From the NCBI GenBank assembly GCA_035559535.1, contig DATMBG010000043.1:118821-182820 (forward strand): a DNA stretch of 64,000 nucleotides, given 5' to 3'. Below are positions 55,601-64,000 of this stretch, piece by piece; position 1 is the stretch's first letter; every line of letters begins with the position of its first letter. Source of the stretch: Candidatus Limnocylindrales bacterium. Lineage in GTDB: Bacteria > Moduliflexota > Moduliflexia > Moduliflexales > JAUQPW01. The notes under the pieces were generated by a model. That model had not been told where the DNA came from and did not search any database. It saw only the letters and a list, made by a program, of their open reading frames with translations. A program made the position numbers and the translations under genes.

Positions 55601-56584
55601 TTAAAACTTCCGCATTCTCGGTTTTACCTCAGGATTAACCCAGTATTTGGGATAGCCGTAGGTTAAGACATGAACGGCATTTTCTGCTACTTTGACCTTG
55701 ACCTCGTGGTAAGCTTCTTCTGTATAGGAAGCATAATGGGGGGTCACAACGATATTATCCAAAGTTAACAGAGGATCCTCGGGGTCAGGAGGTTCTTTTT
55801 CCATGACATCGAGTCCGGCACCGGCTATCCAGCCTTCTTTAAGGGCTTTATAAAGAGCTTTTCCGTTAACTACAGGACCTCGACCGGTATTAATGAGATA
55901 GGCGGTTGGTTTCATCTTTCTTAACTCGGCTTCTCCGATCAATCCACGGGTTTCAGGAGTCAACGGAGTATGGATAGAAATAATGTCCGAGGTCCTCAAT
56001 AGCTGATCCAGTGAAACCAACTCTACGGCATAACCGTGAAGGGATTCTTTAAAAACATAAGGATCATAAGCAATTACCTTAAAACCAAAGGCGATTGCCC
56101 GTTTATAAAAAGTTCGCCCGATATGACCGAATCCGATGATTCCCAGGGTTTGTCCCCTGAATTTATAAATAGGCTTAGCCGGTAACCGGCTCCAGACGCC
56201 TTTTTTTACCAGATTATTGAGCAGAACGACCTTTCGAGCTACTGCCAGGAGGAGGGACATGGCCGTGTCTGCGACCTCATCCCAGCAGAAGTCTGGTACA
56301 TTGGCTACACAGATCCCGGCTTCTGTAGCTGCTGGAATATCTACAGTATCTACCCCAATTCCATAGCGAACGATGGCCCGACATTTCTTTAAGGCTTCCA
56401 TTACCCGCCGAGTAGTAGGAATTCCAACACATAGAAGAACATCTGCATCTTGACAACGTGCAAGGATGTCATCTTCGGTTTCACAGGTTTCTGCCACAAA
56501 TTTTGCACCGGCTTTTTCTATAATTTCTCGCTCGATATCCACACTTTCTAACCGCTGAGAATCGGTCATAATCACCTTGAACAT
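55601..56584 (-). CDS. D-2-hydroxyacid dehydrogenase, CtBP/phosphoglycerate-dehydrogenase-like
   Basis: The 327-residue NAD(H)-dependent enzyme has the nucleotide loop TLGIIGFGHIGRTFYKRA and the catalytic set Arg (LINTGRGPVV region), Glu (DVMEKEPPDPEDPLL) and His (VVTPHYASYTEEA). The family call (C-terminal-binding-protein group) rests on overall resemblance; the substrate is unknown. I place the start at 56584 because GAGGGG lies five bases upstream, giving MFKVIMTD; the open frame to 56629 is less likely. It converges with the TonB-like gene with a 4-base gap. Confidence 0.85.
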   Translation of the reverse strand: MFKVIMTDSQRLESVDIEREIIEKAGAKFVAETCETEDDILARCQDADVLLCVGIPTTRRVMEALKKCRAIVRYGIGVDTVDIPAATEAGICVANVPDFCWDEVADTAMSLLLAVARKVVLLNNLVKKGVWSRLPAKPIYKFRGQTLGIIGFGHIGRTFYKRAIAFGFKVIAYDPYVFKESLHGYAVELVSLDQLLRTSDIISIHTPLTPETRGLIGEAELRKMKPTAYLINTGRGPVVNGKALYKALKEGWIAGAGLDVMEKEPPDPEDPLLTLDNIVVTPHYASYTEEAYHEVKVKVAENAVHVLTYGYPKYWVNPEVKPRMRKF

Positions 56585-56651
56585 AGAACCCCTCATCATA
56601 ACCCCTGAAGATCCATTATCCTTTAACATAAAAGAATCCCGGATCCCTGGG

Positions 56652-57857
56652 TTAAATCTTCTCCCACACCCACCAGATAAATCTTGTTATAAAACTCCCC
56701 ACGGGGACATCTTCATCTATAATTAAATCCGTTTTGGTCAATATCTGATCTTGAAGCTTAACGACGATTTCTCCAACCTTTTGTCCTTTTTGGACAGGGG
56801 CTTCAACACTATCCACGAGATTGGCATATTCGGTCTTTAGAAGGTTTTCCTGACCTTTTTTAATTAAAACGCCTACGTCCTGAGCAGGAACCGGCTTCAC
56901 CTTGTAGGTTTTTCCCTTTAAAACGGTAACTTCTTTATCAATGGTAAAACCTTTTTTAAATAAATTGACCTTCTTATAGGTATTAAAACCCATGGAAAGG
57001 AGCTTGGTCGTTTCCGCAAATCGATCCCTTGAATTGGACCCTCCCATAACAACGGAAATAAGCCTTAGATCGTCTCGTTTAGCCGTGGCACAAAGATTAA
57101 AACCGGCTTCTGCGGTATATCCCGTTTTAAGGCCGTCGAGTCCGGGGAAGACCCCAAGCAGTTTGTTGGTATTGGTTAAAGTGAACGTGCCATTTCGGAA
57201 GGTATCTTCTTTTGTTGAAGACCAATGAAGAACCTCCGGGTGTTTCAATAGTTCCTTGGCTAAAATAGCCATATCATAAGCACTGGTATAATTCTCCTCC
57301 TGACCCTTACCGGCAGGTAAACCGTGAACATTGGCAAAGGTTGTATCGTTCATGCCTAATTCTTTAGCCCGCTCATTCATGAGCTGCACGAAAGCTTCTG
57401 TACTACCGGCAATGTGTTCTGCCAGTGCAGTAGCCGCATCATTTGCCGAGGAAATAGCAACGGCTTTTAAAAGTTCTTCTACCGGGAAAACTTCCCCTTC
57501 CTTTAAATAAACCTGATGACCTCCTATTTTGCTGGCCCAGGCGGATGCTGTAACCGGATCGGTAAAGTTAAGTAATCCCTGTTGAATTCTTTCCATAACC
57601 AGAAGGATCACCATCATTTTAACAAGGGAAGCGGGAACTAATCTTTGATGGATATTATATTCAAAAAGGATTTGTCCGGTGTCTGCATCCATAAGAATAG
57701 CAGATTTATAGGGTGGTGGATTGCCATTTTGGGAATTTGCCTCTTGTTGTGAAGAAGGACGTTTTTTGGCTGCATCGGCCAAATCGGAATGAAAAAATAA
57801 AAGTAAATAATTTATTATTAAAATATAACAAAGGCCTTTGGTGAAAATAGATTTCAT
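56652..57857 (-). CDS. dacA: D-alanyl-D-alanine carboxypeptidase (PBP5/6 type)
   Basis: The 401-residue periplasmic enzyme trims the terminal D-Ala from peptidoglycan pentapeptides. After a signal peptide (residues 1-29) come the three active-site motifs: SxxK in PASLVKMMVILL, SxN in SSANDAATAL and KTG in DGLKTGYTAEAG. A C-terminal beta-domain and a final amphipathic segment (FITRFIWWVWEKI) for membrane association complete the usual plan. Confidence 0.94.
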   Translation of the reverse strand: MKSIFTKGLCYILIINYLLLFFHSDLADAAKKRPSSQQEANSQNGNPPPYKSAILMDADTGQILFEYNIHQRLVPASLVKMMVILLVMERIQQGLLNFTDPVTASAWASKIGGHQVYLKEGEVFPVEELLKAVAISSANDAATALAEHIAGSTEAFVQLMNERAKELGMNDTTFANVHGLPAGKGQEENYTSAYDMAILAKELLKHPEVLHWSSTKEDTFRNGTFTLTNTNKLLGVFPGLDGLKTGYTAEAGFNLCATAKRDDLRLISVVMGGSNSRDRFAETTKLLSMGFNTYKKVNLFKKGFTIDKEVTVLKGKTYKVKPVPAQDVGVLIKKGQENLLKTEYANLVDSVEAPVQKGQKVGEIVVKLQDQILTKTDLIIDEDVPVGSFITRFIWWVWEKI

Positions 57858-57888
57858 AACTTATTCCATTTGTAATCAACCCTGGCAA

Positions 57889-57923
57889 AAACCAGAAGTG
57901 GAATAAATTCTGACTTCTGGTTT
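57889..57923 (-). terminator. Intrinsic terminator of the arginase gene
   Basis: On the minus strand AAACCAGAAGT pairs with ACTTCTGGTTT across a 13-base loop (an 11-bp stem), and the run continues into TTTTTG. It lies 6 bases beyond the end of rocF, as expected for an intrinsic terminator. Confidence 0.6.
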
Positions 57924-57928
57924 CTGCT

Positions 57929-58843
57929 TTATAAAATAGACTTACCCATGGCTGAGGAAATTATTTCAACTCCCAGTTCTGCGGTAGCGTTCATATGGTC
58001 CAGGATTGGATTAACTTCCATGAGTTCCAGAGAGATGAGCTTTTTTGAATCTGCTATCAATTCCATAGCCAGATGTATTTCCCGGTATGTTAATCCTCCT
58101 CGGACGGGTGTTCCCACTCCTGTTGCGATACCAGGGTCTACCACATCCATGTCGATACTCACGTGAATCCCGCTGGTACCTCGACCAGCAAACTTTAGAG
58201 CTTCGAGTATCACCTGTTTCATTCCCAGTTCGTCGATATCCCGCATGGTAAAAACTTTAATTCCCGTATCATGCACAAGCTTTTTCTCATAAGGATCTAA
58301 GTTACGAACCCCTATGAGAACCGTATGCTCACTGAAAACTTTGGGGGAATATCCCCCCAGTTCCACCAACTGAGGAGGTCCGTATCCCAGACAGGCGGCC
58401 AACGGCATTCCATGAATGTTACCGCTGGGAGTAGTCTCTGGAGTATTCATATCTCCGTGGGCATCAAACCAGAGTAAACCTATTTTTTCCGACCGCTCGC
58501 GATAATAGGAGGACACTCCGGAAATGGTTCCCACGGCAACGCTATGATCACCTCCCAGAACAATGGGGAAATATTGCTGGCTTAAACAAGTTTTGACCGT
58601 TTCATAAAGGGTCTTACAAGTCGCCGCAATTTCTGACAGGTATTTGGCTCGAGGATCTCCGGGATCTCGGGTCTCAGGAATCGGAACCCTGATGTCTCCA
58701 TGGTCGACGACTTTATACCCCAGCCGCTCGAGTTCTCTACTAATTCCGGCTATTCTAAGAGCGCTAGGCCCCATATCGACCCCCCGTCGTCCGGAACCCA
58801 GATCCATAGGAACCCCTATAATCTTAACCTGCTTTAAAAACAT
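57929..58843 (-). CDS. rocF: Arginase
   Basis: The 304-residue manganese enzyme of the ureohydrolase fold hydrolyses arginine to ornithine and urea. Metal ligands are in GGDHS, WFDAHGDMNT and SIDMDVVDPGIATG. The loop SGNIHGMPLA and the segment GTPVRGGLTYRE favour arginase over agmatinase or formimidoylglutamase. Downstream is a terminator; upstream lies nadD in the same direction after a 73-base gap. Confidence 0.91.
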   Translation of the reverse strand: MFLKQVKIIGVPMDLGSGRRGVDMGPSALRIAGISRELERLGYKVVDHGDIRVPIPETRDPGDPRAKYLSEIAATCKTLYETVKTCLSQQYFPIVLGGDHSVAVGTISGVSSYYRERSEKIGLLWFDAHGDMNTPETTPSGNIHGMPLAACLGYGPPQLVELGGYSPKVFSEHTVLIGVRNLDPYEKKLVHDTGIKVFTMRDIDELGMKQVILEALKFAGRGTSGIHVSIDMDVVDPGIATGVGTPVRGGLTYREIHLAMELIADSKKLISLELMEVNPILDHMNATAELGVEIISSAMGKSIL

Positions 58844-58862
58844 AAGAACTCAGGAGTCGGAA

Positions 58863-58900
58863 GCCAGAAGTCTAAGCATCTTTTGACCTCGGATTCTGGC
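58863..58900. repeat. Hairpin of the CCAGAAGTC family between nadD and rocF
   Basis: GCCAGAA at 58863-58869 pairs with TTCTGGC at 58894-58900. It resembles the rocF terminator sequence and a GACTTCTGG copy near 31791. With no T-tract it may be a dispersed repeat or a weak terminator of nadD. Confidence 0.4.
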
Positions 58901-58916
58901 CTTTAAATTCAAATTT

Positions 58917-59471
58917 TTAAAGATAAAGCCGATGCTCCCGAATATACTTTTCAACGGATTTTGGAACCAAATGGCTGATAGAAAGACCTTTCTTGATTCT
59001 ATTACGAATCAGGGTACTGCTGATATTCGGGAAAAAAATATTGGGAGTTCCGTCCTTGATATCTTCTAAATAACCACTCCTTGGAATAACTCGAAAAGTA
59101 ATCATTTTTTGAAGGAGATCAAAATCCTTCCAGGAGGTAAATTCCCGGGTTACGTCGGAACCTACAATCCACTCGAATTCCACATCTGGATAGAGTCCTT
59201 TTAGGTGACGAACGGTATCTATTGTCCAGCTTATTCCTTTTTGCTCTTCTTCTACAGTAGAAACCTCAACCCGTTTATTAAAGATTTCCACAGCCAGAGA
59301 ACACATGTTGAATCGATGATGAAAGGCAACCAATTCTTTATCAAAGGCATGCTGATAACAGGGAACCAGCCAGACCTTATCTACATCCGTCGTTTCCAGA
59401 ACATAATAGCAAATCATCAGGTGACAAACATGGGGAGGATTAAAACTTCCTCCAAAGAGGGCTATTTTCAT
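58917..59471 (-). CDS. nadD: Nicotinate-nucleotide adenylyltransferase
   Basis: The 184-residue enzyme makes deamido-NAD from nicotinate mononucleotide and ATP. The nucleotidyltransferase loop is ALFGGSFNPPHVCHLM, WLVPCYQHAFDKE follows, and the C-terminal signature is SSTLIRNRIKKG. Its start overlaps the end of the TPR gene by 4 bases, so the two are coupled. Confidence 0.9.
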   Translation of the reverse strand: MKIALFGGSFNPPHVCHLMICYYVLETTDVDKVWLVPCYQHAFDKELVAFHHRFNMCSLAVEIFNKRVEVSTVEEEQKGISWTIDTVRHLKGLYPDVEFEWIVGSDVTREFTSWKDFDLLQKMITFRVIPRSGYLEDIKDGTPNIFFPNISSTLIRNRIKKGLSISHLVPKSVEKYIREHRLYL

Positions 59472-60220
59472 GGGCCAATTCTTTTTTTTAATGAAGCCAA
59501 TAGCGCTTCGTCTTCTTCTAAATGAGAATATCCTAAGCTCCGTTTAACGGCTAAAGACCTTTCCATTAACTCCAGGGCCTCAGGATATTTTTTCTGCTCA
59601 CCATAAAGCAATCCTTTACGCCACCAGATCTGGCCCATTCCCAAGAGATCTCCTAAATCTTCCTGGATTTGGAGACTATAGTTATAAAATTGATGCGCTT
59701 TCTCCCAATCCCCTTGAAGATCAAACAGCAGAGCCATGTTATTATAGGTTACCACCTTCCCGGCCAGGTCTTCAAGATTTTCTTTTATCTCTAAACTGAG
59801 AGAAAACCACTTCAGAGCTTCTTCCCAATGACCTAACCTGGCATGAACGGTTCCCATGTTGTTATAAACCTTTGCGATACCGGCCAGGTCTTCGAGTTCT
59901 TTTTTCAATTCCAGACTCTTCTCATGGAACTTCAGCGAGTCTTTCCATAAAGATTTAAAATAAAAAATACTCCCTATAGCCAGGTAAAGACTCCCCAGTT
60001 CTTTTTTGTTATTCAATTCCTCATAGATTTTACAACTCCGTTGGAGAGCCTCTAAAGCTTCATCCCATTCCTGGGTTACTATATAAGATTGGGCAATCCT
60101 CTTATAAGTTTCAGCGACCCTGGGCCAATCTTTATGAGTTTTAAGTTTGATGATGTGTAGTTTGTGCTGGGCTATAACTTTATGGATTTCTTGCCTTCTC
60201 TCTTCTTTTGTGGATTTCAT
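59468..60220 (-). CDS. Tetratricopeptide-repeat protein
   Basis: The 250-residue protein has no signal peptide and consists of about five TPR units of the LGN/Rapsyn-like 40-residue spacing, for example VYNNMGTVHARLGHWEEALK and YNNMALLFDLQGDWEKAHQF. TPR proteins are scaffolds; the partner is unknown. TGTCAA at 60252-60257 on the plus strand is a minus-strand TTGACA, with TAGCTA 17 bases nearer, but transcription would then begin almost at the ATG, so this promoter is doubtful. Confidence 0.88.
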   Translation of the reverse strand: MKSTKEERRQEIHKVIAQHKLHIIKLKTHKDWPRVAETYKRIAQSYIVTQEWDEALEALQRSCKIYEELNNKKELGSLYLAIGSIFYFKSLWKDSLKFHEKSLELKKELEDLAGIAKVYNNMGTVHARLGHWEEALKWFSLSLEIKENLEDLAGKVVTYNNMALLFDLQGDWEKAHQFYNYSLQIQEDLGDLLGMGQIWWRKGLLYGEQKKYPEALELMERSLAVKRSLGYSHLEEDEALLASLKKRIGP

Positions 60221-60451
60221 CGCACCTATAGCTAGTCTGAATTTAAAAAAATGTCAAGGAGTTTGTTCTAAAAACTATTTAAAATTAATTGGCCTGGGTC
60301 AGGAAGCTACTTTTATCAAAATCCATAAAAACAGCAGACCAAATCAGGGTTGGAAAATCTTGATAAAATTCAGATACTGCCTGGAGGGCTTGAGGAAAGA
60401 AGTTTATTCCTACCTACCTAAGGTTAGGTTCCACAATCCACATAAAAGAAT

Positions 60452-61954
60452 CTAACGGTCTGTTCCGAATATTTTATTATACAAATCTTCTCCATAACTG
60501 GTTGGTAAGGGCTCGCCCTGGACTATTTTAAAAGTTCGTCTCCCATCGGTTTGCCTTTCAGCTCGAAGAAAAATGGTATTTTCCATTTTTTTGTCATAAA
60601 AACCACGGGCAAATTCATATAAGTGCGTAACGAAGAAAACCTTAATACGTTTTTCCAGCAATGCGCAGATAATCTGCTTGGCAATCTCCGAACCTTCTCT
60701 TTCGTTTGTAGCCGCAAAGGATTCATTGAGCAGCACCAGGGAATTTGATGTGATATGGTCTATGATCTCGCTCATTCTGCTAAGTTCTTCATCGAGTTTA
60801 CCGCTTTTCAGGGTAATGTCTTCTTTCCGTTTATAGTGTGTGAAAAGACCCTTGCAGATATTGGCACAGAAAAACTCAGCCGGTACAAACATGCCGCATT
60901 GCATCATCAATTGGGCCAAACCCAGGCTTCGCAAAAAAGTCGATTTACCGCCCCGATTGGCACCGGTGAGGATTACCAGGTCTTTATGATCGGCATCCAA
61001 ATCGTTGCCCACAATTTTTTGTTTCATACTTAAAGCCAGGCAGACGTCATAGAGTCCTTTAAAAGAATGTCTGCGTTCCTCAGGAGTCACAGGCAAGGGA
61101 AAGGATATAGGTTCTCCCATTTGGGCAAGTTGCCCATGTAGATTCAAACAACCCACGTAAAAGGCCAATTCGGTCCGCAACATGGTAAAAAAACTGAGAA
61201 TATGATCGGCGGATTGAGCGAGGGCATTGGCAACAAGATTGATCCCCCGGTCCTTTAATTCCGACAGGGCCCTGAAGCCGCTTTCATCGCGATCGGCGAT
61301 ATAAAAGGTGTAAACGGGTGATTTTTGGGCAAAGATTCGCTGCATCCAACTCTGCTTTTTGTCGTGGGGTTTACGAAGTATGGGATGGGTCACTTCATTG
61401 CCTTTTCCCAATTCGGCACTAATCAGAACTCCATGGCGGAATTTCAATTCCCTTAGATGCTCTTGGACGCTGGCGAAATATTCCTCCGGGAGCTCCCTCT
61501 TAAGCATCCCAAAAAATGCTGTAAATCCCTCTGACTCAAATTTATCAGCCTGTTCATCGGCAATACTTTTTAGTTTTTTAAGCAGGCCCATAAACCTCTG
61601 CAGCATCTCTATGGAACTGGAAAGTATGGAACTGGGATAATGGCTGAAAATACCATAATAATGCTTTTTCTTGTTTTCAATTGCTTCTACCGCAATATGG
61701 TAGATATCCCGGACAATGGAAGGATTTTTCAGGCAATCTTTAAGGATATGTTGGCGATAAAATAGGGTATCCAGATCATTACTTAGCCCACACAATACAG
61801 CCTTCTTTGCCACTTCAAATAAAAATTTATCCCCCAACGCCATGGCGTCGAACAGTACGTTTAATTCCAGGTCTTGTATCAGGACCTGTTCATTCCAGGG
61901 TAATTCCTGTTGAAGGTCAAAATCCTGATTTTTATACATGAGAAAAGCTTTCAT
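60452..61954 (-). CDS. MutS-family ATPase lacking mismatch-binding domain (second of a pair)
   Basis: The 500-residue protein has a helical clamp/lever region (residues about 1-320) and a MutS-type ATPase: Walker A VILTGANRGGKSTFLRSL, signature region SGKLDEELSRMSEII, and Walker B LVLLNESFAATNEREG, where Asn replaces the usual Asp of LLDE. The H-loop is FFVTHLYEFA. There is no domain I, connector or Smr nuclease, so it is not a mismatch-repair MutS or MutS2. It begins inside the stop of the upstream MutS-like gene (ATGA, 4-base overlap). Confidence 0.85.
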   Translation of the reverse strand: MKAFLMYKNQDFDLQQELPWNEQVLIQDLELNVLFDAMALGDKFLFEVAKKAVLCGLSNDLDTLFYRQHILKDCLKNPSIVRDIYHIAVEAIENKKKHYYGIFSHYPSSILSSSIEMLQRFMGLLKKLKSIADEQADKFESEGFTAFFGMLKRELPEEYFASVQEHLRELKFRHGVLISAELGKGNEVTHPILRKPHDKKQSWMQRIFAQKSPVYTFYIADRDESGFRALSELKDRGINLVANALAQSADHILSFFTMLRTELAFYVGCLNLHGQLAQMGEPISFPLPVTPEERRHSFKGLYDVCLALSMKQKIVGNDLDADHKDLVILTGANRGGKSTFLRSLGLAQLMMQCGMFVPAEFFCANICKGLFTHYKRKEDITLKSGKLDEELSRMSEIIDHITSNSLVLLNESFAATNEREGSEIAKQIICALLEKRIKVFFVTHLYEFARGFYDKKMENTIFLRAERQTDGRRTFKIVQGEPLPTSYGEDLYNKIFGTDR

Positions 61955-63486
61955 AATTTCAGGCGCTCCATTAGACGGTTATAAGTAAGTCGATATTTAT
62001 CGGCAATGGCAATGGCATAGGCAAGTCCGTCGGCAGGTCCTCTTACAATTTTATAGGTTCGTAATGCCGGATTTTCGGGAACTACCGTGCTGACCATGCT
62101 GACGGTTTTTTCATTGAACGAAGCCAGTTCATCCAGGAATGTTACCCAAACGCACAGCAAATCCAATTGTATGATTTTTTCCATAATCTTTTTGCTTAAA
62201 AAAACACCGTCCCTTAATGTGGTGGAAGTAAAAATTTCATTCATGATGAGAATACTGTTGGATGTGGCTTGATCCAGAATATGGTAAATTCTGATCAGAT
62301 CGTCCTCTAACTTGCCACGGAGATTTTGGATATTCTCTTCCTTTTCAAAATGGGTAAAGAGGGAGTCGAACAGAAAGAGTTGCGCTTCTCTGCCCGGGAC
62401 GGGACAACCTAAGCTGGCCAGATAATGCAACTGTCCAAAGGTGCGGGCGAAGGTGGTTTTACCACCCTGGTTTGGACCGGTTACCACCAATATGCGCTCC
62501 GGGTCTTTCAGGTAAAAATCGTTGCAGACAACAGATGAATTTTCATTAATGAGTTTATAGGCCAGAGCCAAATCAAATCCTTCATAATTATAAACTTCCT
62601 TACAGGTATTGGAGACTTGTGGATAACAGAATTTCAATCCTGCTCGTTTGAAGGTTTCAAGGTATTCCAGATAGGCTATGTAAAATTGTATCTCCCGGTC
62701 AAAGACGGCTATTGTTTCATCCACGAAGTGGCCGTTTTTCGCACAAAAATCGTCAAGATTTAAAAATATCTCAGGATACAATCTGGCTACCAGGTCCAGT
62801 ATTTGTGCTTCCACATGGTTCATGCTTGATCCGATGGGCAGTTTAACCCGGTAGTCTTTCACTACGCCCTGTTTGAACTTCTCGAATGTTTTTTCCACTT
62901 CGGCGCTGTAGTCCATTTCAGATTCATATTTGCGAACCCTGACGCTGTTACCCTTTATGAGCAGGCAATATTTGACTGTGGCCAAATCGGCTTTAAGCTT
63001 TTTTGTTTCTGCCAGAAGCAGCGTAAAACGGTCAGATTTGGCATAGTTCATCAGATATTCGCGAAAGGCCAGGAAGCCACGGGATTTTAAATCTGCGAGG
63101 GATAAGTCATGAGTCAGGCCATTAACAGCGTCGCAATAAATGTTCACCGCCTCCAAAAACCACCCTTCTTTGTGATACTTGTAGTAAAGCTTATCTACCA
63201 GGGCCAGACATCGACGCATTGCGCGCATTTTTTGCGCAAAGGACTCTATCTTCTCCACTAGGGTTTCGTTTTCAAGATCCCGCATCACTTCCTGGCGGTA
63301 CTTGATGGTGTCCATATCCTTCAAGGAAGTGTAAAAGAATGGTTTTAGATTATATTCTTCCTTGCGGGCTGTGATAACCTCTATAACCTGATCAAGATTT
63401 AAATCGACAAAAAAGACAGGCGCTTCAGGTGTTTCTTTTTTTACGCCGCCTTCGGTTTTTTCAAAGAGTATACTGCGGAAAGTCAT
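61951..63486 (-). CDS. MutS-family ATPase lacking mismatch-binding domain (first of a pair)
   Basis: The 511-residue protein has the same architecture as its neighbour but is only distantly similar: a helical N-terminal half, Walker A VVTGPNQGGKTTFARTFG, signature region RGKLEDDLIRIYHIL, Walker B SILIMNEIFTSTT (again Asn for Asp) and WVTFLDELASF in place of the H-loop His. Loss of that His together with the Walker B change suggests altered or partner-dependent ATPase activity. A hetero-dimer with the 60452 product, as in MutS-alpha-like pairs, is a reasonable inference. It overlaps both neighbours by 4 bases. Confidence 0.85.
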   Translation of the reverse strand: MTFRSILFEKTEGGVKKETPEAPVFFVDLNLDQVIEVITARKEEYNLKPFFYTSLKDMDTIKYRQEVMRDLENETLVEKIESFAQKMRAMRRCLALVDKLYYKYHKEGWFLEAVNIYCDAVNGLTHDLSLADLKSRGFLAFREYLMNYAKSDRFTLLLAETKKLKADLATVKYCLLIKGNSVRVRKYESEMDYSAEVEKTFEKFKQGVVKDYRVKLPIGSSMNHVEAQILDLVARLYPEIFLNLDDFCAKNGHFVDETIAVFDREIQFYIAYLEYLETFKRAGLKFCYPQVSNTCKEVYNYEGFDLALAYKLINENSSVVCNDFYLKDPERILVVTGPNQGGKTTFARTFGQLHYLASLGCPVPGREAQLFLFDSLFTHFEKEENIQNLRGKLEDDLIRIYHILDQATSNSILIMNEIFTSTTLRDGVFLSKKIMEKIIQLDLLCVWVTFLDELASFNEKTVSMVSTVVPENPALRTYKIVRGPADGLAYAIAIADKYRLTYNRLMERLKL

Positions 63487-63896
63487 GGGAAAAGGGTCGG
63501 ATCGGTTTTATTTTCTTCCGGGTCTATCGGTTTCCAGGATTCTGAAGTAGCCCGGCTTTGGGTCCGGGCCGTATACTTAATTACTTCCACTTCAGAGAGT
63601 ACAATCAGACCATCATGAATCATCTCATCCAAAACAGGCAAAATCCGATTTATTTTCTCTTCCAGGTCAACGATGGTAATCATGATGGGGAGGTCGCTGG
63701 AAAGGGAAAATATCTTCTCTTTCCGGAGACCGTGACTTCCGGCACCATACCCTAAAGCCCCTCGATAGACGGTTGCTCCCGCAATATGTAATTCTTTACA
63801 CCTGTTGATAATAGCTTCATATAGGGGCATCCCTTCCCATTTATCATCTTCCCCTATATAGATCCGTACCATTTTAGCTTTACCTGTTAATTTCAT
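63483..63896 (-). CDS. DUF190 (PII-like) protein
   Basis: The 137-residue protein shows the DUF190 pattern: VRIYIGEDDKWEGMPLYEAI, ATVYRGALGYGAGS, LPIMITIVDLEEKI and VLDEMIHDGLIVLSEV. The fold is a ferredoxin-like trimer related to PII and CutA, so it may bind a nucleotide or ion in the GYGAGS region. It is the first gene of a three-gene operon with two MutS-like ATPases, each junction an ATGA overlap. A sensor or regulator of the ATPase pair is the simplest reading. Confidence 0.85.
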   Translation of the reverse strand: MKLTGKAKMVRIYIGEDDKWEGMPLYEAIINRCKELHIAGATVYRGALGYGAGSHGLRKEKIFSLSSDLPIMITIVDLEEKINRILPVLDEMIHDGLIVLSEVEVIKYTARTQSRATSESWKPIDPEENKTDPTLFP

Positions 63897-64000
63897 AAGA
63901 ATACAGTGTTTACTTAATTTTGTCCTATAGTGCGGCTTTCACTTCCCAACTCCTCTCTCCCCTCACCCCCTGTCCCCCTCTCCTGTGTAGGGGCGGGGGG
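63897..64000. other. Upstream region of the DUF190-MutS operon, ending in a G/C-asymmetric repeat
   Basis: The first 45 bases should hold the operon's promoter, but no clear boxes are visible. From about 63945 the sequence becomes C-rich (CCCCTCACCCCCTGTCCCCC) and then GTAGGGGCGGGGGG, the start of another inverted array cut by the window edge. Confidence 0.4.

Noticed and set aside
58917..59471. nadD as part of the nicotinate-type catabolic cluster
   Set aside because: It is 12 kb away, on the other strand, coupled to a TPR gene, and is a core NAD-biosynthesis gene.
60221..60451. A possible gene between the TPR protein and the MutS-like operon
   Set aside because: Open frames here are short, lack ribosome sites and show no recognisable motifs.

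Overview
The window suggests a diderm (Gram-negative-type) bacterium from a lineage I cannot place, with GC somewhat below 50% by eye. Evidence for an outer membrane is the PilQ secretin with AMIN domains, KdsA (Kdo synthesis), a TonB-like protein, several lipoproteins plus Lgt, and a CusA-type RND pump. RNase J, YqeY, class I FbaB aldolase, MutS2, and MTA phosphorylase together point to a deep-branching, probably uncultured phylum rather than a model proteobacterium. No phage, CRISPR array or intact insertion sequence is visible.

Layout. 1-6 kb: end of an RND metal-efflux pump, a two-gene glycosyltransferase unit, then MTA phosphorylase. 6-9 kb: ligA, then a decayed FG-GAP gene. 8.85-18.5 kb: a sigma70-type promoter and the type IV pilus assembly genes pilMNOPQ, two surface lipoproteins and a very acidic TPR protein, running on to aroQ and accB. 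19.5-24 kb (minus strand): rnj, rsmA and a zinc-ribbon/coiled-coil membrane protein. 24-26 kb: an NtrC-type regulator preceded by the frameshifted remains of its histidine kinase. 26-36 kb: fbaB, yqeY, a coiled-coil nuclease-like protein with a decayed second copy, and the information-processing run mutS2, yaiI-like, dnaG, rpoD, tRNA(CAT). 36-39 kb: kdsA and maf (minus strand), then a BaiN-type flavoprotein.

39-47 kb is the most distinctive metabolic region: a promoter followed by six co-directional genes. They encode an enamidase with all known metal ligands, an FAD subunit and a fused [2Fe-2S]/molybdopterin subunit of a molybdenum hydroxylase, a 6-hydroxynicotinate-reductase-like protein, a UPF0280 (ApbE-like) protein and an AA_synth family protein. 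This looks like a pathway that hydroxylates, reduces and opens a nicotinate-type N-heterocycle, with two unassigned helpers.

47-60 kb: a secreted subtilisin, lgt, a Pro/Gly/Tyr-rich surface protein, a SurA-N-like protein with a membrane partner, a TonB-like protein with an exceptionally long linker, and a minus-strand series (2-hydroxyacid dehydrogenase, D,D-carboxypeptidase, arginase, nadD, TPR protein). 60-64 kb: a tight minus-strand operon of a DUF190 (PII-like) protein and two MutS-family ATPases, both with Asn where Walker B Asp is expected. This is the best candidate here for an undescribed system.

Intergenic DNA is rich in degenerate short-repeat inverted arrays, a nested-palindrome MITE-like element, and three gene relics, so the genome seems to be decaying and reshuffling accessory genes around a conserved core.
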